From positions 94,604-158,603 of the forward strand of contig MPNW01000062.1 in the NCBI GenBank assembly GCA_011800805.1: a stretch of 64,000 nt of DNA, given 5' to 3'. Shown piece after piece: positions 25,501 through 37,075 of the stretch. A program made the translations under genes and the position numbers. Positions within the stretch are counted from its first letter, which is position 1. The number at the start of each line of letters is the position of its first letter. This DNA is from Hirudo medicinalis. Taxonomy: Eukaryota; Annelida; Clitellata; Hirudinida; Hirudinidae. Below the pieces are notes generated by a model, which saw only the letters and a list, made by a program, of their open reading frames with translations, did not search any database and was not told the origin of the DNA.

Positions 25501-28278
25501 GATTCCCTAACAAAACAATATTCATTTCTTTCCATCTTTAAAATCTGCAAGAGCTTCCATCTCTTTCCAGGAACATTCCATTCCAACTGCTGGAAGTGAT
25601 GCATGCGAAGATTCGCCAAGGTGATTTGTTGATTTTCTTGTGCAATTTTGATCCATGCTCTTGTTGCACTTAAATGAACTATTCTTTCTTGACAAAGTTA
25701 GGGTTAGACTTTCATGTCCCCGATGTCGTATTTGTTTTTTAAATGAATAAACATATTTAAATTATTTGAAATATATTTATTTTGAATTAATAAAAAATCA
25801 TTCCAGTTTTGGTGGTTTGACAAGTGAGTTTGAGGTTCAATACCTCAGTCCCCTGGTCGTCAGAAAAGAATTGGAAAATATGCTCTACCAGAAGGGGGAC
25901 TACTACGTCAACGAGGCCGACTTGGTCGGAGAACACTCGATTACCTTCTGGAACCTGGTGACGATTTTTATTGACCATTTTTATTGGTGACTTTTAAATC
26001 TCTTCTTAAATGAATTATTATTTATTTAGCATTTGTTTTATTTTGAGTTTTTATATTTTATATGGATTGTATTTCTCATTTGGATTCGTTTCTGCTACGA
26101 CCAACAGTTGTGGTACATCAGCAAACTGGGCCTTCCAACCCACTTAAAGCAAATGCTTTTGCAGCTCAAGAAGGTGAGACTTGTTTGTTTAGCAATTTTC
26201 AGATCTTAGTCATGCTATTGTAATACATACAATACAATATATGATACATATAATATATAAGCAATTGCAATACATACAATACATATGGTTGTAATACATG
26301 TGATTATGATGCATACAATATACATGGTTGTAATACATGTGATTGTGATACATACAATACAAATGATTGTAATACATAAGATACATACGATTGTAATACA
26401 TGCAATATATACGATTGCGATGCATGCGATTCTGCCAATTGTTTGCGACACATAGAATTAATGTTTTATTTTATTAATATTTTTATTTTAACTCCTTAAT
26501 TAATTTAAGCTTTTTGTTTTTATTTGTAAAAGTGCAATCTAGTCAGGCAGGTTGTCCTAAAAACCCTATGGGATTCTGCACACACTCACCATGACTTTGG
26601 TCCACCCATGTACCTCCTTTGGAAGGAAATAGGTCGGTGCCCTTTTTCATTGAATATTCTGCTTTTAGAGATCATTAATATTCATAACTAATACGTCGTT
26701 GCAGTGAATTATTATTATTTGATTATTTTGATTGTTATATTATGTTAAATAGGGCTATATTCAACTACAGCTACTGTTGTTCGTATTACCCTGGGCATTT
26801 TAAACTTGTCGTGCGATTTCATTTGCACCCTTTAATAAACGTGACATGTACTCAGACACGACCAATTCAGTTATAACTGCATTACAATATATAACAACAA
26901 ATTTATATAATTGTTCAATAAATTTATATAACAGTTGATAATGTGTTGTTGTTTCTTATGTCTGTTAAGTGTTCATTTAACTTCAGAATCCTCTGATGCA
27001 TTACACGAGGAACCAGGAATAGTTTTCAGCAAAAGGTACACCGCCTTTTCCATTTCATGGATAAATTAACATAACGATACAGCCGTTTGGCATCATCATC
27101 ATCATCACCATTATATTTTAATCATAAATCTCGACATTTCAAACTCATGGTTGCAATTCCAGCCTGAATTTGTGTTTGTATTTAGTTGATATCTTGAGTC
27201 CTAATGTGTCCCGATCGGATGCAAGGGCACTTCCGTCTCCTGACCGTTTATATAGCATCCCTACCCGAAGGCACCCCCTGAAGGTGCAGGCTGGGTTGTG
27301 AACACGACACTGTTGCCATTACTGTTGCAGCATGCTCGAACGCCACTCATTGTTCTAACATGCTTCATCAATTATCATCGATTATCATTCTTCTCTTCCA
27401 GCCTGCTGCAGCAGCTAATTTCTGGAGTCATTTCCACCCGAATCCCGTTGGACCTTGTGCTCCAGGAGAGATCAAAAAGTTGTGGAAGGAGCCTCATGTC
27501 CTTCTCAGGGACATCTTCCACGACGTTCTCTTTCTCTCCATGACTGCCCTCGACGGGCGAACCTTTGACATCGGTTTGAACGTTATTAGTAATTATTAGT
27601 CATGATGATTAAGCGTTTATTTGTTAATCGTTAATGCCAAACAGTTAAGAATCGGTTGGCAATGTAAACATGAAGTTCACAGTTCACTTGGGCTGGCTAG
27701 TATTTTGGTCCAGTTAAGTAGTGGCAAATTATGTAATTGCACAAATGTTGATGCTGTGAGAGGAGTCTATGCACCCTAATGCACTGAGTGTATTATTATT
27801 ATTATTGTACTACATGGTATGATCTTGGTGTGATTCTTAAACTAAAATAATCGTTTGTGTTCACGATGAAATTGAATGGGGTCACAATACAATTGCATGT
27901 GTTGCAATTCCATCCACAATATTAATACATTTCGTAATAAAGGTATTCATGCAGTAATGTAAGAGGCTTAAATTCTCTGGAATCACTTAAATATTTCCAT
28001 GTAATATATTTTTATTATAAAACGTGTAACGACAATCCCGAGACACGAGACAGATGAGCTGCAAGCTATCGAGTGACTAAACCCCACGATGCGAGTAAAT
28101 GTTAGTGAGTGCTTTACTTTAATCGTTGTCATTTTCAGACAAATTTGAGAGCCACTACGAAATGGCCTGCGAGAACCTGCCAATCAGAGAGAAGAGAAAG
28201 TTGATGGCTGCCGACGAGCCGCCTTCGGACGAAGCCTCCTGGTGCAGGAGGGTGTTCAGGCAGCTCCATCTGTCCTAG
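18675..28278 (+). CDS. DENND4: DENND4/Crag-type Rab guanine-nucleotide exchange factor, lacking N-terminal exons
   Basis: DENND4 proteins (Drosophila Crag) activate Rab10-class GTPases in polarised secretion (family knowledge). Twenty-five exons join in phase if two one-base gaps are allowed, giving about 1,080 codons. Read in order: core DENN segment (18675-19872, blocks [37 protein letters not shown]), dDENN-like helices ([24 protein letters not shown] region, 21099-21240), a PPR-like helix pair (23425-23932), a zinc-ribbon-like segment (24963-25493, CSNC and CYCC) and a conserved C-terminal tail. The MABP and uDENN parts that family members carry first are absent. Only DENND4 has this DENN-PPR-tail order, so the assignment is strong. 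Whether the locus is functional is open: see the frameshift and missing 5' findings. Confidence 0.88.
19916..20043. repeat. AAT/GAT low-complexity tract
   Basis: Imperfect AAT, GAT and GAC triplets in a DENND4 intron. No coding potential. Confidence 0.85.
21957..22245. repeat. Higher-order TA repeat array
   Basis: Six or seven tandem units, each a pure TA run of 16-38 bases followed by a conserved AAGTATATAAGATGTATA(A/T)G module. It lies in the DENND4 intron between exons 21721-21783 and 22391-22588. Unit lengths differ only in the TA run. The array can fold into hairpins and is a likely site of length variation. Confidence 0.9.
23017..28278 (+). CDS. DENND4: DENND4 PPR, zinc-ribbon-like and C-terminal exons
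   Basis: Exons: 23017-23161, 23425-23553, 23824-23932, 24035-24236, 24371-24795, 24963-25179, 25442-25493, 25571-25620, 25807-25957, 26108-26173, 26533-26632, 26987-27035, 27402-27573, 28139-28278. PPR-like motif: helix [13 protein letters not shown], helix [14 protein letters not shown], then TYGYYN, as in human DENND4. Exons 24371-24795 encode a Ser/Pro-rich, probably disordered linker. [12 protein letters not shown] and FWNL are conserved C-terminal blocks. Exon 27402-27573 reads [11 protein letters not shown] in one frame and [11 protein letters not shown] in another, so one base seems missing near 27465-27470. Stop TAG at 28276-28278. Confidence 0.85.
26213..26435. repeat. Minisatellite of ATACAT/GATTGTAATACAT units
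   Basis: Imperfect tandem units built on ATACAATACAT and GATTGTAATACAT, in the DENND4 intron 26174-26532. Apparent Tyr/Met/Ile/Cys-rich frames on the minus strand come from the repeat. Confidence 0.85.
27245..27362 (-). mobile_element. tRNA-derived SINE-like element, copy 3 (truncated)
   Basis: Partial copy just upstream of DENND4 exon 27402-27573. It keeps the GTTTATATAGCA block, the GTGCAGGCTGGGTT block and a decayed box B (GTTGTGAACACGAC), but lacks the distal TATATAAATGAA duplicate. Same orientation as the other copies. Its edge is within about 40 bases of the exon's acceptor, so it may contribute to the branch-point region. Confidence 0.65.
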
Positions 28279-30539
28279 GTCCATGCCCCGGACTGGAATG
28301 GCAATCGCACGGAATGGAACTTCCGGTTGCTCCCGACCTGCACGTTTGTCATTGAAGATGTAAACGAATTTGAAGATGTAAACGAATTCTCAGCAATATT
28401 ACATGTTCCGTTTTATTGTGTTTAAAAAAGAATTATCAAAATAACCCCGATCATGCTTCGCTATGTCGATACCGTAATAGCGTTTTATGTCGATGCGTAA
28501 TATTTTATGATAATGTATGCTAATGTTATATGCTAATGCATAAGTAATATTTCATGCACTTGCTTAGCTTTGATGGTGTCCAGCAGGATTGATTGAAAGC
28601 ATGAAATCTCTAACATGGAGTCTCATCTCTTTGACCAATTCATAATCTTTTAAGTGCTTGATTTGATTCTCAAATTATTTTTAAATCTCTTCATTTTTAT
28701 TTGTGATGTTTCCTGGAATTCTCAATTTGCATCTATTTGTGAAACTTGAACAAAACACGAAGACTTTTCAGGCATAATCCAGTCATTATTGATTTAGTCC
28801 ATTAGGTTCTTTGTGTCACCGTCGTCGTCATCACCAACAACATCATCATCATCATCGTCGTCATCACCATCAACATCATCATCATCATCATCATCATCAT
28901 CACCATCGTAGTCGTTGTCATCTCACTTTAAAGAGCTACCTAGTGTGCCTTCAGTGGATTTCTGATGCCATTTTTTCAGTTTTTATTTGTGATTTTCAAT
29001 TTTCAGTTTTCAAATCATTTTGACGAACTTCGAGAAGTTCTGATGTGAAGGAATTTTACTGCTTTCATTGAAATATTAAATACTTTGTGCATTATTATTA
29101 TTGTTATTATTATTATTATTATTGTTGTTGTTGTTTGTTGTTGTTGCATATGTTTTGTTTGTTAGAATGTTACCTTCACAATCGAGACCTGTAGTTCAAA
29201 GTTACCATTTATTTCTGTGGTTAACAAAATTAATTTAATTACAGCGCTAATCTAACTGTCGAACCTTTACTGCTTGCATATTCATTAGTAATAAGTATTT
29301 TACAAATTAAGGCCTAAAAAAGTTTTTTTTTTTTTTAAAGTTTTTTTTTGGAAACCTAGTTAGCAATTTCATGGCTAAAACTGCTTGTAAGGAATTACCA
29401 ACTGTTGACATGGGGCTGCTTGGTTTCTTAAGTAATATTATTATTATTGTTATTGTTATTATTTTAAGTTAAGCTTTGCTCTTGGGTGGTCGCTTATCAA
29501 GCCTGACATTTCGGTGGAGTTTATCATTTATTTTCATGCCGTGCAGATTTTACAACAATTTAGCGGGAAAGTTACTGAATTAGTGATTTGTAAACTTAAA
29601 AGTCAACACGTACTTCATGTGTTATTCTTTTCATTATTAGTAATAATTGTTAAGGACGATCAACGACTCGTTATTATTTTGCATCTCCATCTGGCGGTTT
29701 CTGAGGTGGACATTAAGGTGGATTTTTTTTTCAAAGTTTTTTTTTTATGTCCGTTGCATAGATAGGTGCAGTGCCGGATTAAGCCTGTGGGAGGCCTGGG
29801 GCCCGCTTGGAAGGCAGGCCCCCTTTCCAACTTCCCTTTAGGGGCCATCCACACATGACGTCCGCACGAAAACTGGATTTTTGCACCCTCCCTCCCCCTT
29901 TCCACAAGCAACCACATCAAGTTACCCCCTTTGTGTGGACGTCCACACACCGGCAACAAAGTGCACATCTATCTCCCTAATTTAAAGGCCGGTACAATGA
30001 CCCTCCATGCGGGTGTCACGAGTCCACGACAAGACAACGCAAGCTGAGAGTGAGGCCTATTCACGACATCTAGGTTTAAAATTTATAAGTTCTCACTTGC
30101 AATTTATAAGCCCAATTGTTACAAAAAAGTAGCTTTATTTTACTACATTTTTACTGCGTTTATTGTTTCTGTGGACTTTCACATTCTGCAAAGTTTTTCA
30201 AGCTGGTCAGTGACGCTACAGCAGTATTTAGATCGAGTTTTGCGTGTTGTAGATTGTTATTAGTAAGCATTTGTTCTTTGCAGGATATCATTCCAGAAGA
30301 TGTTGTAAATACCTGTTTCAAGCTGATTTATCTGTCTTAACAGTCCTTTTACTTCAGCGCACACAAACTTTTTCTTCAATGTCATTATCAATTTGTTTCA
30401 AAACATCCTTAATCTGCTGGTAGTCATGCTGAAGTGCCTTCGTTGCGTCAGCTCTGCAGGACCAACACGTTGTTGTGACTCGTTTGAGAGTCAATGACGA
30501 ATCAATGATGAATGTTTCAAAGCCTCAAAGTCTAAAGTT
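28279..30539. other. Intergenic DNA and DENND4 3' UTR
   Basis: No exon recognised on either strand. Contents: a CAT/CGT triplet run at about 28811-28917, an ATT/GTT run at about 29093-29140, short poly-T runs near 29320-29350, and a C/G-rich stretch 29768-29960 that differs in composition from its surroundings and may be an old transposon fragment. Signals for the DENND4 poly(A) site are not clear; ATTAAA near 29075 is a candidate. Confidence 0.55.
28811..28917. repeat. CAT/CGT triplet microsatellite
   Basis: Interrupted CAT and CGT triplets downstream of DENND4; would read as poly-His if translated, with no sign of being an exon. Confidence 0.9.
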
Positions 30540-30540
30540 G

Positions 30541-30621
30541 ATGCCGATGGGCCAACGGGATTCGAATCCTTGCTGCATCGTGAGGGGCGTGGTCTTAACC
30601 ATTAGACCACGCGGGAGCCTA
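30541..30621 (-). other. tRNA-like Pol III element (tRNA pseudogene or SINE head)
   Basis: On the minus strand the segment carries an A-box match (TGGTCTAATGGTTAAGA) and, 40 bases later, a near-perfect B box (GGATTCGAATCC). The spacing suits an internal Pol III promoter. The flanks do not pair into a seven-base acceptor stem and the T stem is poor, so a functional tRNA is unlikely. It is not the same sequence as the five SINE-like copies. Confidence 0.6.
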
Positions 30622-31941
30622 TTTATCGAGAAGGGTCAAAACGGATGATTTGGAGAAACCGCTATAATTATCCTTTTGGACTGAAGAGCTGAGAGCTGAG
30701 GTATTCGCTTAGTCTGACAGTAATTGTTGTTGCGTAATTAGAAATACCTTAAAGTAGTTTATTGTCATTACTGGCAGATTTCTAATTCTCAATTAGATGT
30801 CATTTAATTGTTAATGAGTATGATTTGTGAATTATTTTTAAAGTTCATGAATTCATGAATTCAGGCGGCATGAATCAATCCAGGTGTCGAGATGATCCAT
30901 TACCTGTCGCCAATCAGTGTTGATGTGGTATCGTAGGAGTAATGCCCAGCCCGTTGTCGGAGTTCACTGAATTACAAAAGTTAATAGCGATGAATGTACG
31001 CTACGCTCAGTGAGTCTCAGTGAAATCCCCATTTGGACAAAATAATCATTGTCTTCAGTTCATCCTCCTCAATTGCCTGAATTTATGAAAGCAATAATTA
31101 CTATTTACGCTATCGTGGTTTTATAATGGGGGAATAATATTTGGGCATCATTTCGAGCGCTGATGCAAATCCTCTTCTTCTTTGACTGGATTTGAATTTG
31201 TCTATTGTCCAACATCGTCTGCCAGTCGATTGTAGTTCAATCCAACATGAATGCATGAATCAATCTCCTCTTGACTTAACAAGCTTCTAGACGAACCCGC
31301 TCACAAGCACAAGGATCGATCGGATCGAGGGATCGAGTGTGATGAATTTGCTGAAGTCACGTCAAATTCTTTGTTGGAATTCTGAAATAATCGACTTCAC
31401 CGTCGAAGAGTTAGCTTTGCAACTTTGCAAAGCATTGTATTCGTCGGTGACTGAACTAACGACTGCAAAGGTGAACTGAGCCAATGCACCGGCAACTTCG
31501 CATTGCAAGTTTGCATTGCAAATGCGCTCGTAGTAACTTCAGATTCCAACCGATTGATAAGTTGATAGAGAAAAACAAACGCACGCAAAGATTGGTAGTT
31601 GATTGGCAGTTCACACGCTCGTCCGTGTACTGTCATAGGAATGAATGTGATCCTCAAACCAGCTCATAAACTTGAAGGAGTCCTACATTTAAGCCTGTAC
31701 AGGGAGGGCTTACGTTCTGACAAGCCTTAGAATAGCGAGAGCGTAGCTATTTGAGTAAAGATAAACAAATGACATTAAGGCGAGCGGGACTGGTTCTGAG
31801 AAATTTCTACTACGATATTTGATTTTGAATTCATCGATCGTTCAACTTCGCTTCACAATCGGATATTCAGCTGTAAATCTTATGGATTACATTCTCTTGC
31901 AAGTTGTAAACTCAAAATCTAACTTCTACTGAACTTGCGCG
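30622..31941. other. Intergenic DNA upstream of TRPM2-like gene
   Basis: No exon or element recognised. It should contain the promoter and 5' UTR of the channel gene, but I see no clear core promoter motif. Frames at 31397-31669 on both strands have no recognisable protein. Confidence 0.5.
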
Positions 31942-32152
31942 ATGATTATGAGCCGTGACTCAGATCCTAACGACGAAAGGCAGACGCCTGGAGAGGATGA
32001 AGCTGGAACCGGTGAAGATGACTACGACGATGAAGACGTCAACGGAGTCGTTTACAGCGACGCGGACGACTACCACTTGGAAGTGGTGTCGCAGGACTTG
32101 GGAATCTCCCTGAGCAACATTCGAGACAATGTCCCAAACTATGTTGATGTCG
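31942..32152 (+). CDS. Possible first coding exon of the TRPM2-like gene (acidic)
   Basis: Open frame from ATG 31942, rich in Asp and Glu (GEDDYDDEDVNG) with codon use like an exon, followed by a GT at 32153. Joining it to the next supported exon does not keep the frame: this donor leaves phase 1, while exon 32500 needs phase 0. Either a different donor is used (GAAGTG|GTGTCG is in phase but weak), or this is an independent 5' exon, or translation starts at ATG 32482 instead. Low confidence. Confidence 0.35.
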
Positions 32153-32481
32153 GTGATTGAATTTTCTTGATGTTTAATTTGAATCCAATGCTTCAAATTT
32201 ATTTTAAATTGAAATGCTTTAGCAGCTTGTATTTTGAAGAATACCTTCATCATAATGTCATAACTTTTGTTTGTTCCGTAATTATTCTTACCTCTCTAAT
32301 TGTGATTTATTCTCCGATCTCACAAAGAAAACAAATCACTCATCGAATCATTTTCATATTTTCTGAAGGATATATAATTATTTAAAAAATAAGGCCTTGA
32401 ACCAATTATTGAAGGGAGAAGAGGTTTTTTATTTTTTTTTCGTTTTTATAATTTTTTCCTTGTTAAACAAATCGCCTTTGA

Positions 32482-33682
32482 ATGCCTCCTTTTCCCCAGA
32501 AAAACCTGGTTAAATATTTCCTCGACAATTTCAAAAAGCGAGTCTGCAAAAGATTCGTTCGCAACTCTCAGGACCAACGCATGTAAGTTGCACGAACATT
32601 TCAAAGTGACTCAACCTTGCTTAATTAGCAATTTACACGATGTTCATTGAAATCAACTTCCCTAATTCGCCTGTTGTTGTTGTTGTTGTTGTTGCTGTTG
32701 CTGTTTTGTGTTTTTTTTTGTTGTGCGCATAAATTACGTTTTCAATCAAAAGTGTAATTATAGCTTTTGGATTATAGCCCAGGAACTTTTCACTCCCTAA
32801 CCATTCTTTTTATGGGGATATAAAAACTTTCTTAACAATGACTAGAGGTAAAGCACTAAATAACCCAAGCTTTAATATTTGTCATCGGCTAATTGGTTAA
32901 TCAATTATCTAATCAAACATAAAAAATCAACAACAAAAGACAAAAAAAACCCATCTTATACTCAGAGATCATTGTTACTGTGGCTATCCTGACACCCAGC
33001 ACGAGCGGCAGGACCCAAACAACCAGCACCTACCTTGGGAACCACTCAAAGACACCATAACTCTGCCGACTGATGCCTTTGGGGAAATATACTTCGGTGG
33101 AAAGACCAATAGCAAGGTACGTTTCTTATCGTTTGTGCGTCTCATTATGAGCCGTGCCAAAGGTGGTAGGTTCAAAGCCCCGCTCGTTCCATTCCATTTG
33201 CAGTACATCAGGGTCGACTCAAGAACTCACCTCTCCAAACTCGTCACGCTTCTAGTCAAAGAGTGGGAGATACCGAAACCGAAACTGATAATTTCCGTGA
33301 AAGGTGCGAAGGCAAACTTCCTCTTCAAGAAGGAACTGAAGCAGGTGTTCTGCCACGGTCTCACGAAGGCTGCAAAATCAACGAGTGAGTTGAAACACGA
33401 GTGACCCTTAGTGACCCTTAGTCGACATGAATTGAAGATTGATCACAAATGAGGAGACTCAGTGGGTTCTTTTCATGCAGATTGATTTGATTGCTATTTT
33501 TTTAGGGTTTTTTTTGGCGAATTAATCGAAAGGAATTCACCAATTAGCGGAAGAGTTTCGTTTTATTAATGTAACTCGCTCGGTTTATTTTGGTGATGCG
33601 TCTGTTTCAGAATAAAGTGATTGATCACTTTGGATGATGCCAGCATGATGGTGATGGCGATGTCGATGATGACGTTGATGAC

Positions 33683-33736
<54 letters not shown>

Positions 33737-33738
33737 GG

Positions 33739-33777
<39 letters not shown>

Positions 33778-35573
33778 CGGTGATGACGACTAAGATGATA
33801 ATGATGATTGTCTTGCTGACAATGATGGTGATAAATGTTTTGATGACGGAGTTGTTGTTATTGTTGACGACGACGATGACGATCATCGTCATCATGGTAA
33901 TGATGAATGCTTTGATGAAGAGAACGACGATTACAATGACGTTGATTGTGATGACGATGTAATCAGAACTATTACTTTCCTGCCGCGCAAAGAGATAATT
34001 TTGATGACGACAATTACGACGACGACGATGATGATGATGATGATGATGGCGATGACGAATGGTATATGTGAATATTAATGGAACTAGTGATTCACAAGAT
34101 CAACTTGACGATTTCAATTTCGAGATGCGTGGATCATCACGGATGGCTTGTACCAGGGGGCGACCAAAGAAGTGGGAGACGCCATCAGATACTTTGGTGT
34201 TCGCTACGGGAGGAAAAATCAACTGGTGGCCATCGGTGTCGGTCCTTGGGGCTGCGTCAACAACAGGGAGATACTGGTCAATCAAAATGTACGTATTGTA
34301 AATGTAGTTCATTTATATAGCGCCATATGCATAGCGTCAGAGGTGCTTCTTGTTAACCATTTATATAGCGCTCCTTCCCAAGTGCGCTCGTGGCAGTGCA
34401 GGCTGGGTTTCGAACACGACACATTACGACTGTTGCCATTACCTCCGTACGCAGGAACGCAACCCATTCAACCAACCCGCTCTTAAGTTTTTTATGCAAT
34501 GAAACGATTTATCTTCAATTTATTTGAAATATCCATTCTCAGTTACTTAATTATTTACATTATTTACTATTGAACAGTTATTTTATATATTTATTATTAT
34601 ATGTTTATTATTATATATTTACTAATAAACTATCTCGTTAAGCTATTTTCCAAAACGAAAATATTTAGTTATAATATTAAATTGTATGTGAAAATTTGTT
34701 GTTATTACAAAAAAACGTATTACCATTACTGGATATTCATAAATAAAAATTACAGGCGCAGTAATATAATATTATCGCGCACTCTTTCCTCCGCGTTTAC
34801 ATCTCTCCAGTTGTACGCATGCTAAACGTACTGGTATGGCGGATGAGTACGACAAGGCTCAGGATAGAATTTCCTACTCCAGTTAGTCGGAGTATGAAGT
34901 CACCATCATCATCGTTATCCTACGAATTCATCATCATCATCACCACCACCACCATCATCATCTTCATATCTTTCTATCTTCTCAGTCAATCGCAAATTTA
35001 ATTGAAAGACAGGTTTTAAGATTATACTGAGATGGTCCCTTGATGTTGATCTGTGGTTCATTACCATGGTGCTGACGATGACGATGATGATGATGGTGGT
35101 CATGCAAAAGCTTACAAATAAAAAATAAATAAATCCTAACAAAATTAATCATCCAAACAAATGTAATTATTATTAGTATTATTTTAATTATTATTATTAG
35201 TGACATTAATATACTATTATTAGCAATATTATCATTATTATTAGAAATTAAAGCAAATCTTACAGCCATGATTCTTATTTTCTACAATAACACAGTAGAG
35301 AGTTTGATGCCCAAGACATAATGCAACAGACTATTTAAATGCAAAGTATTTGGTTATGCAAAGTATTTGGTTATGCAACATTCAAGAGAAACTAAGTAAA
35401 TCTAATTTTATCTGCTACGCAGGTGACTGGCGTAAATGGATCAGATTGTTTGCAGGTGATCGACAAAGTCGGTCAGAACTTTCGTTTCCTGACTTTTAAA
35501 AACGCTATCTCGATTGTGGTCTTTCACCAACACGAGTTCAAACAAGCAGACGATAATTGCTAACAATAACAAT

Positions 35574-35607
<34 letters not shown>

Positions 35608-37040
35608 GCAACAATAACAACATCGGGAGCATTTGTTGAGAGCATTCAAATATCACCTCAAACGTGGCTTGTGCTTGGCAAGCTGCTATCGAAAGATAAT
35701 CCAATAATGTAATTTGAAGGCCGTAAATGGCTTGCCGGCTGGCAACTAAACTTCTGAATTTAATGCAAAACATTCAATTGTATTTGACTTGTTCTGATTT
35801 AAATTTTTAAACTGACATACAATTGCTTTAAAATTCATCCGCAAATCCACGGTAGGGTTTCGGGCACTGGCCTGTCCACTACATCGTACCGCCCGATGCT
35901 GCCCGTGCCAACGAGGCTCAACTGGACAGAAATCATTCCCATTTCATCTTCGTTGACGATGGAACTCAACAGAAATGCGGGCATGAGAAAGCGATTAGGG
36001 AAGACCTGGAAAGGCTCATAGCCAATCTGGATTCTTCTGGCGAGTCAGGTGAGCGAGTTGACAGCGTAGGTGATATTTTTTTTTGAGGACAGGTGTCGTA
36101 CTGGTCCCATCTGTTGCGAATTTCAAGGAAATTGATGTTTTGAAGTGAATTTATATTATATTCTCAGATAATTGATCGAACATCATGATTTTTGTCGTCG
36201 AGTGTAATTGGTTCATTACCTAATGTGCGCGTTTCATTTATATAGCGCCATATGCACAACGTCAATGACGCTTTTTGATAGCCATTTATATAGAGCTCCT
36301 TCTCAAGGGCGCTTGTGGCAGTGCAGGCTGGGTTTCGAACATGACCAACCTGCGCAACTTAAGCTAGCATTGCATGTCAAATGACAACAAAATGAAAAAA
36401 ATAATACGCTTCTTAAGTTTAAGTAATCTTGTTAAACAACAAACGAACCTGTTGTCGTATCGGGAACATAGTAAAGCAATTACAATAACTTTACCTCCAG
36501 AAGCGGTGGTCATTCCAGTCGTGAGCATCATTCTGGGTGGAGGACTGGAAACATTGCGTGACGTCATGAGGGACATCGATAATGGCATATCGGTCATAAT
36601 CATCGAGGTACCTACCTTCTTAGACAAGCTTCTTACCAAAAATTACCTTCTAAGAATATTATTGTTGATGATATTATTATTGTTGTTATCCTATCGCTAC
36701 TGTTGTTGACTTTGTTAATGACGAGATTAAAAACTGACTGGCTAATTAACATGCAATTAGATGCATCAATATGTGGCTAATTATTCCCCAGGCAGCCTGG
36801 CAGACTGCTTAATATTCCGTTGACTTCATTAATATGTAAGCACCTTATATGCATATTCATTGACGAAGTACTTAGATATTTAATAACCGATCTCCACTTT
36901 AGTGTCATAATTCGATACTTTAAAGTGTCAATATCAGGTGTGGGCTGCGCAGATAATAATAATAATAAATAATAATAATAGTAATAATAATAATAGTAAT
37001 AATAATAATAGTAATGATGATGATGACGACGACGGCGATG

Positions 37041-37075
<35 letters not shown>

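Noticed and set aside
30541..30621. A functional tRNA gene
   Set aside because: A and B boxes are good, but acceptor and T stems do not pair, so it is called only tRNA-like.
33566..34079. Asp-rich or Met-rich coding exon within the TRPM intron
   Set aside because: Triplet repeat with a stop in the Asp frame; the neighbouring exons join in phase (A|AT) without it.
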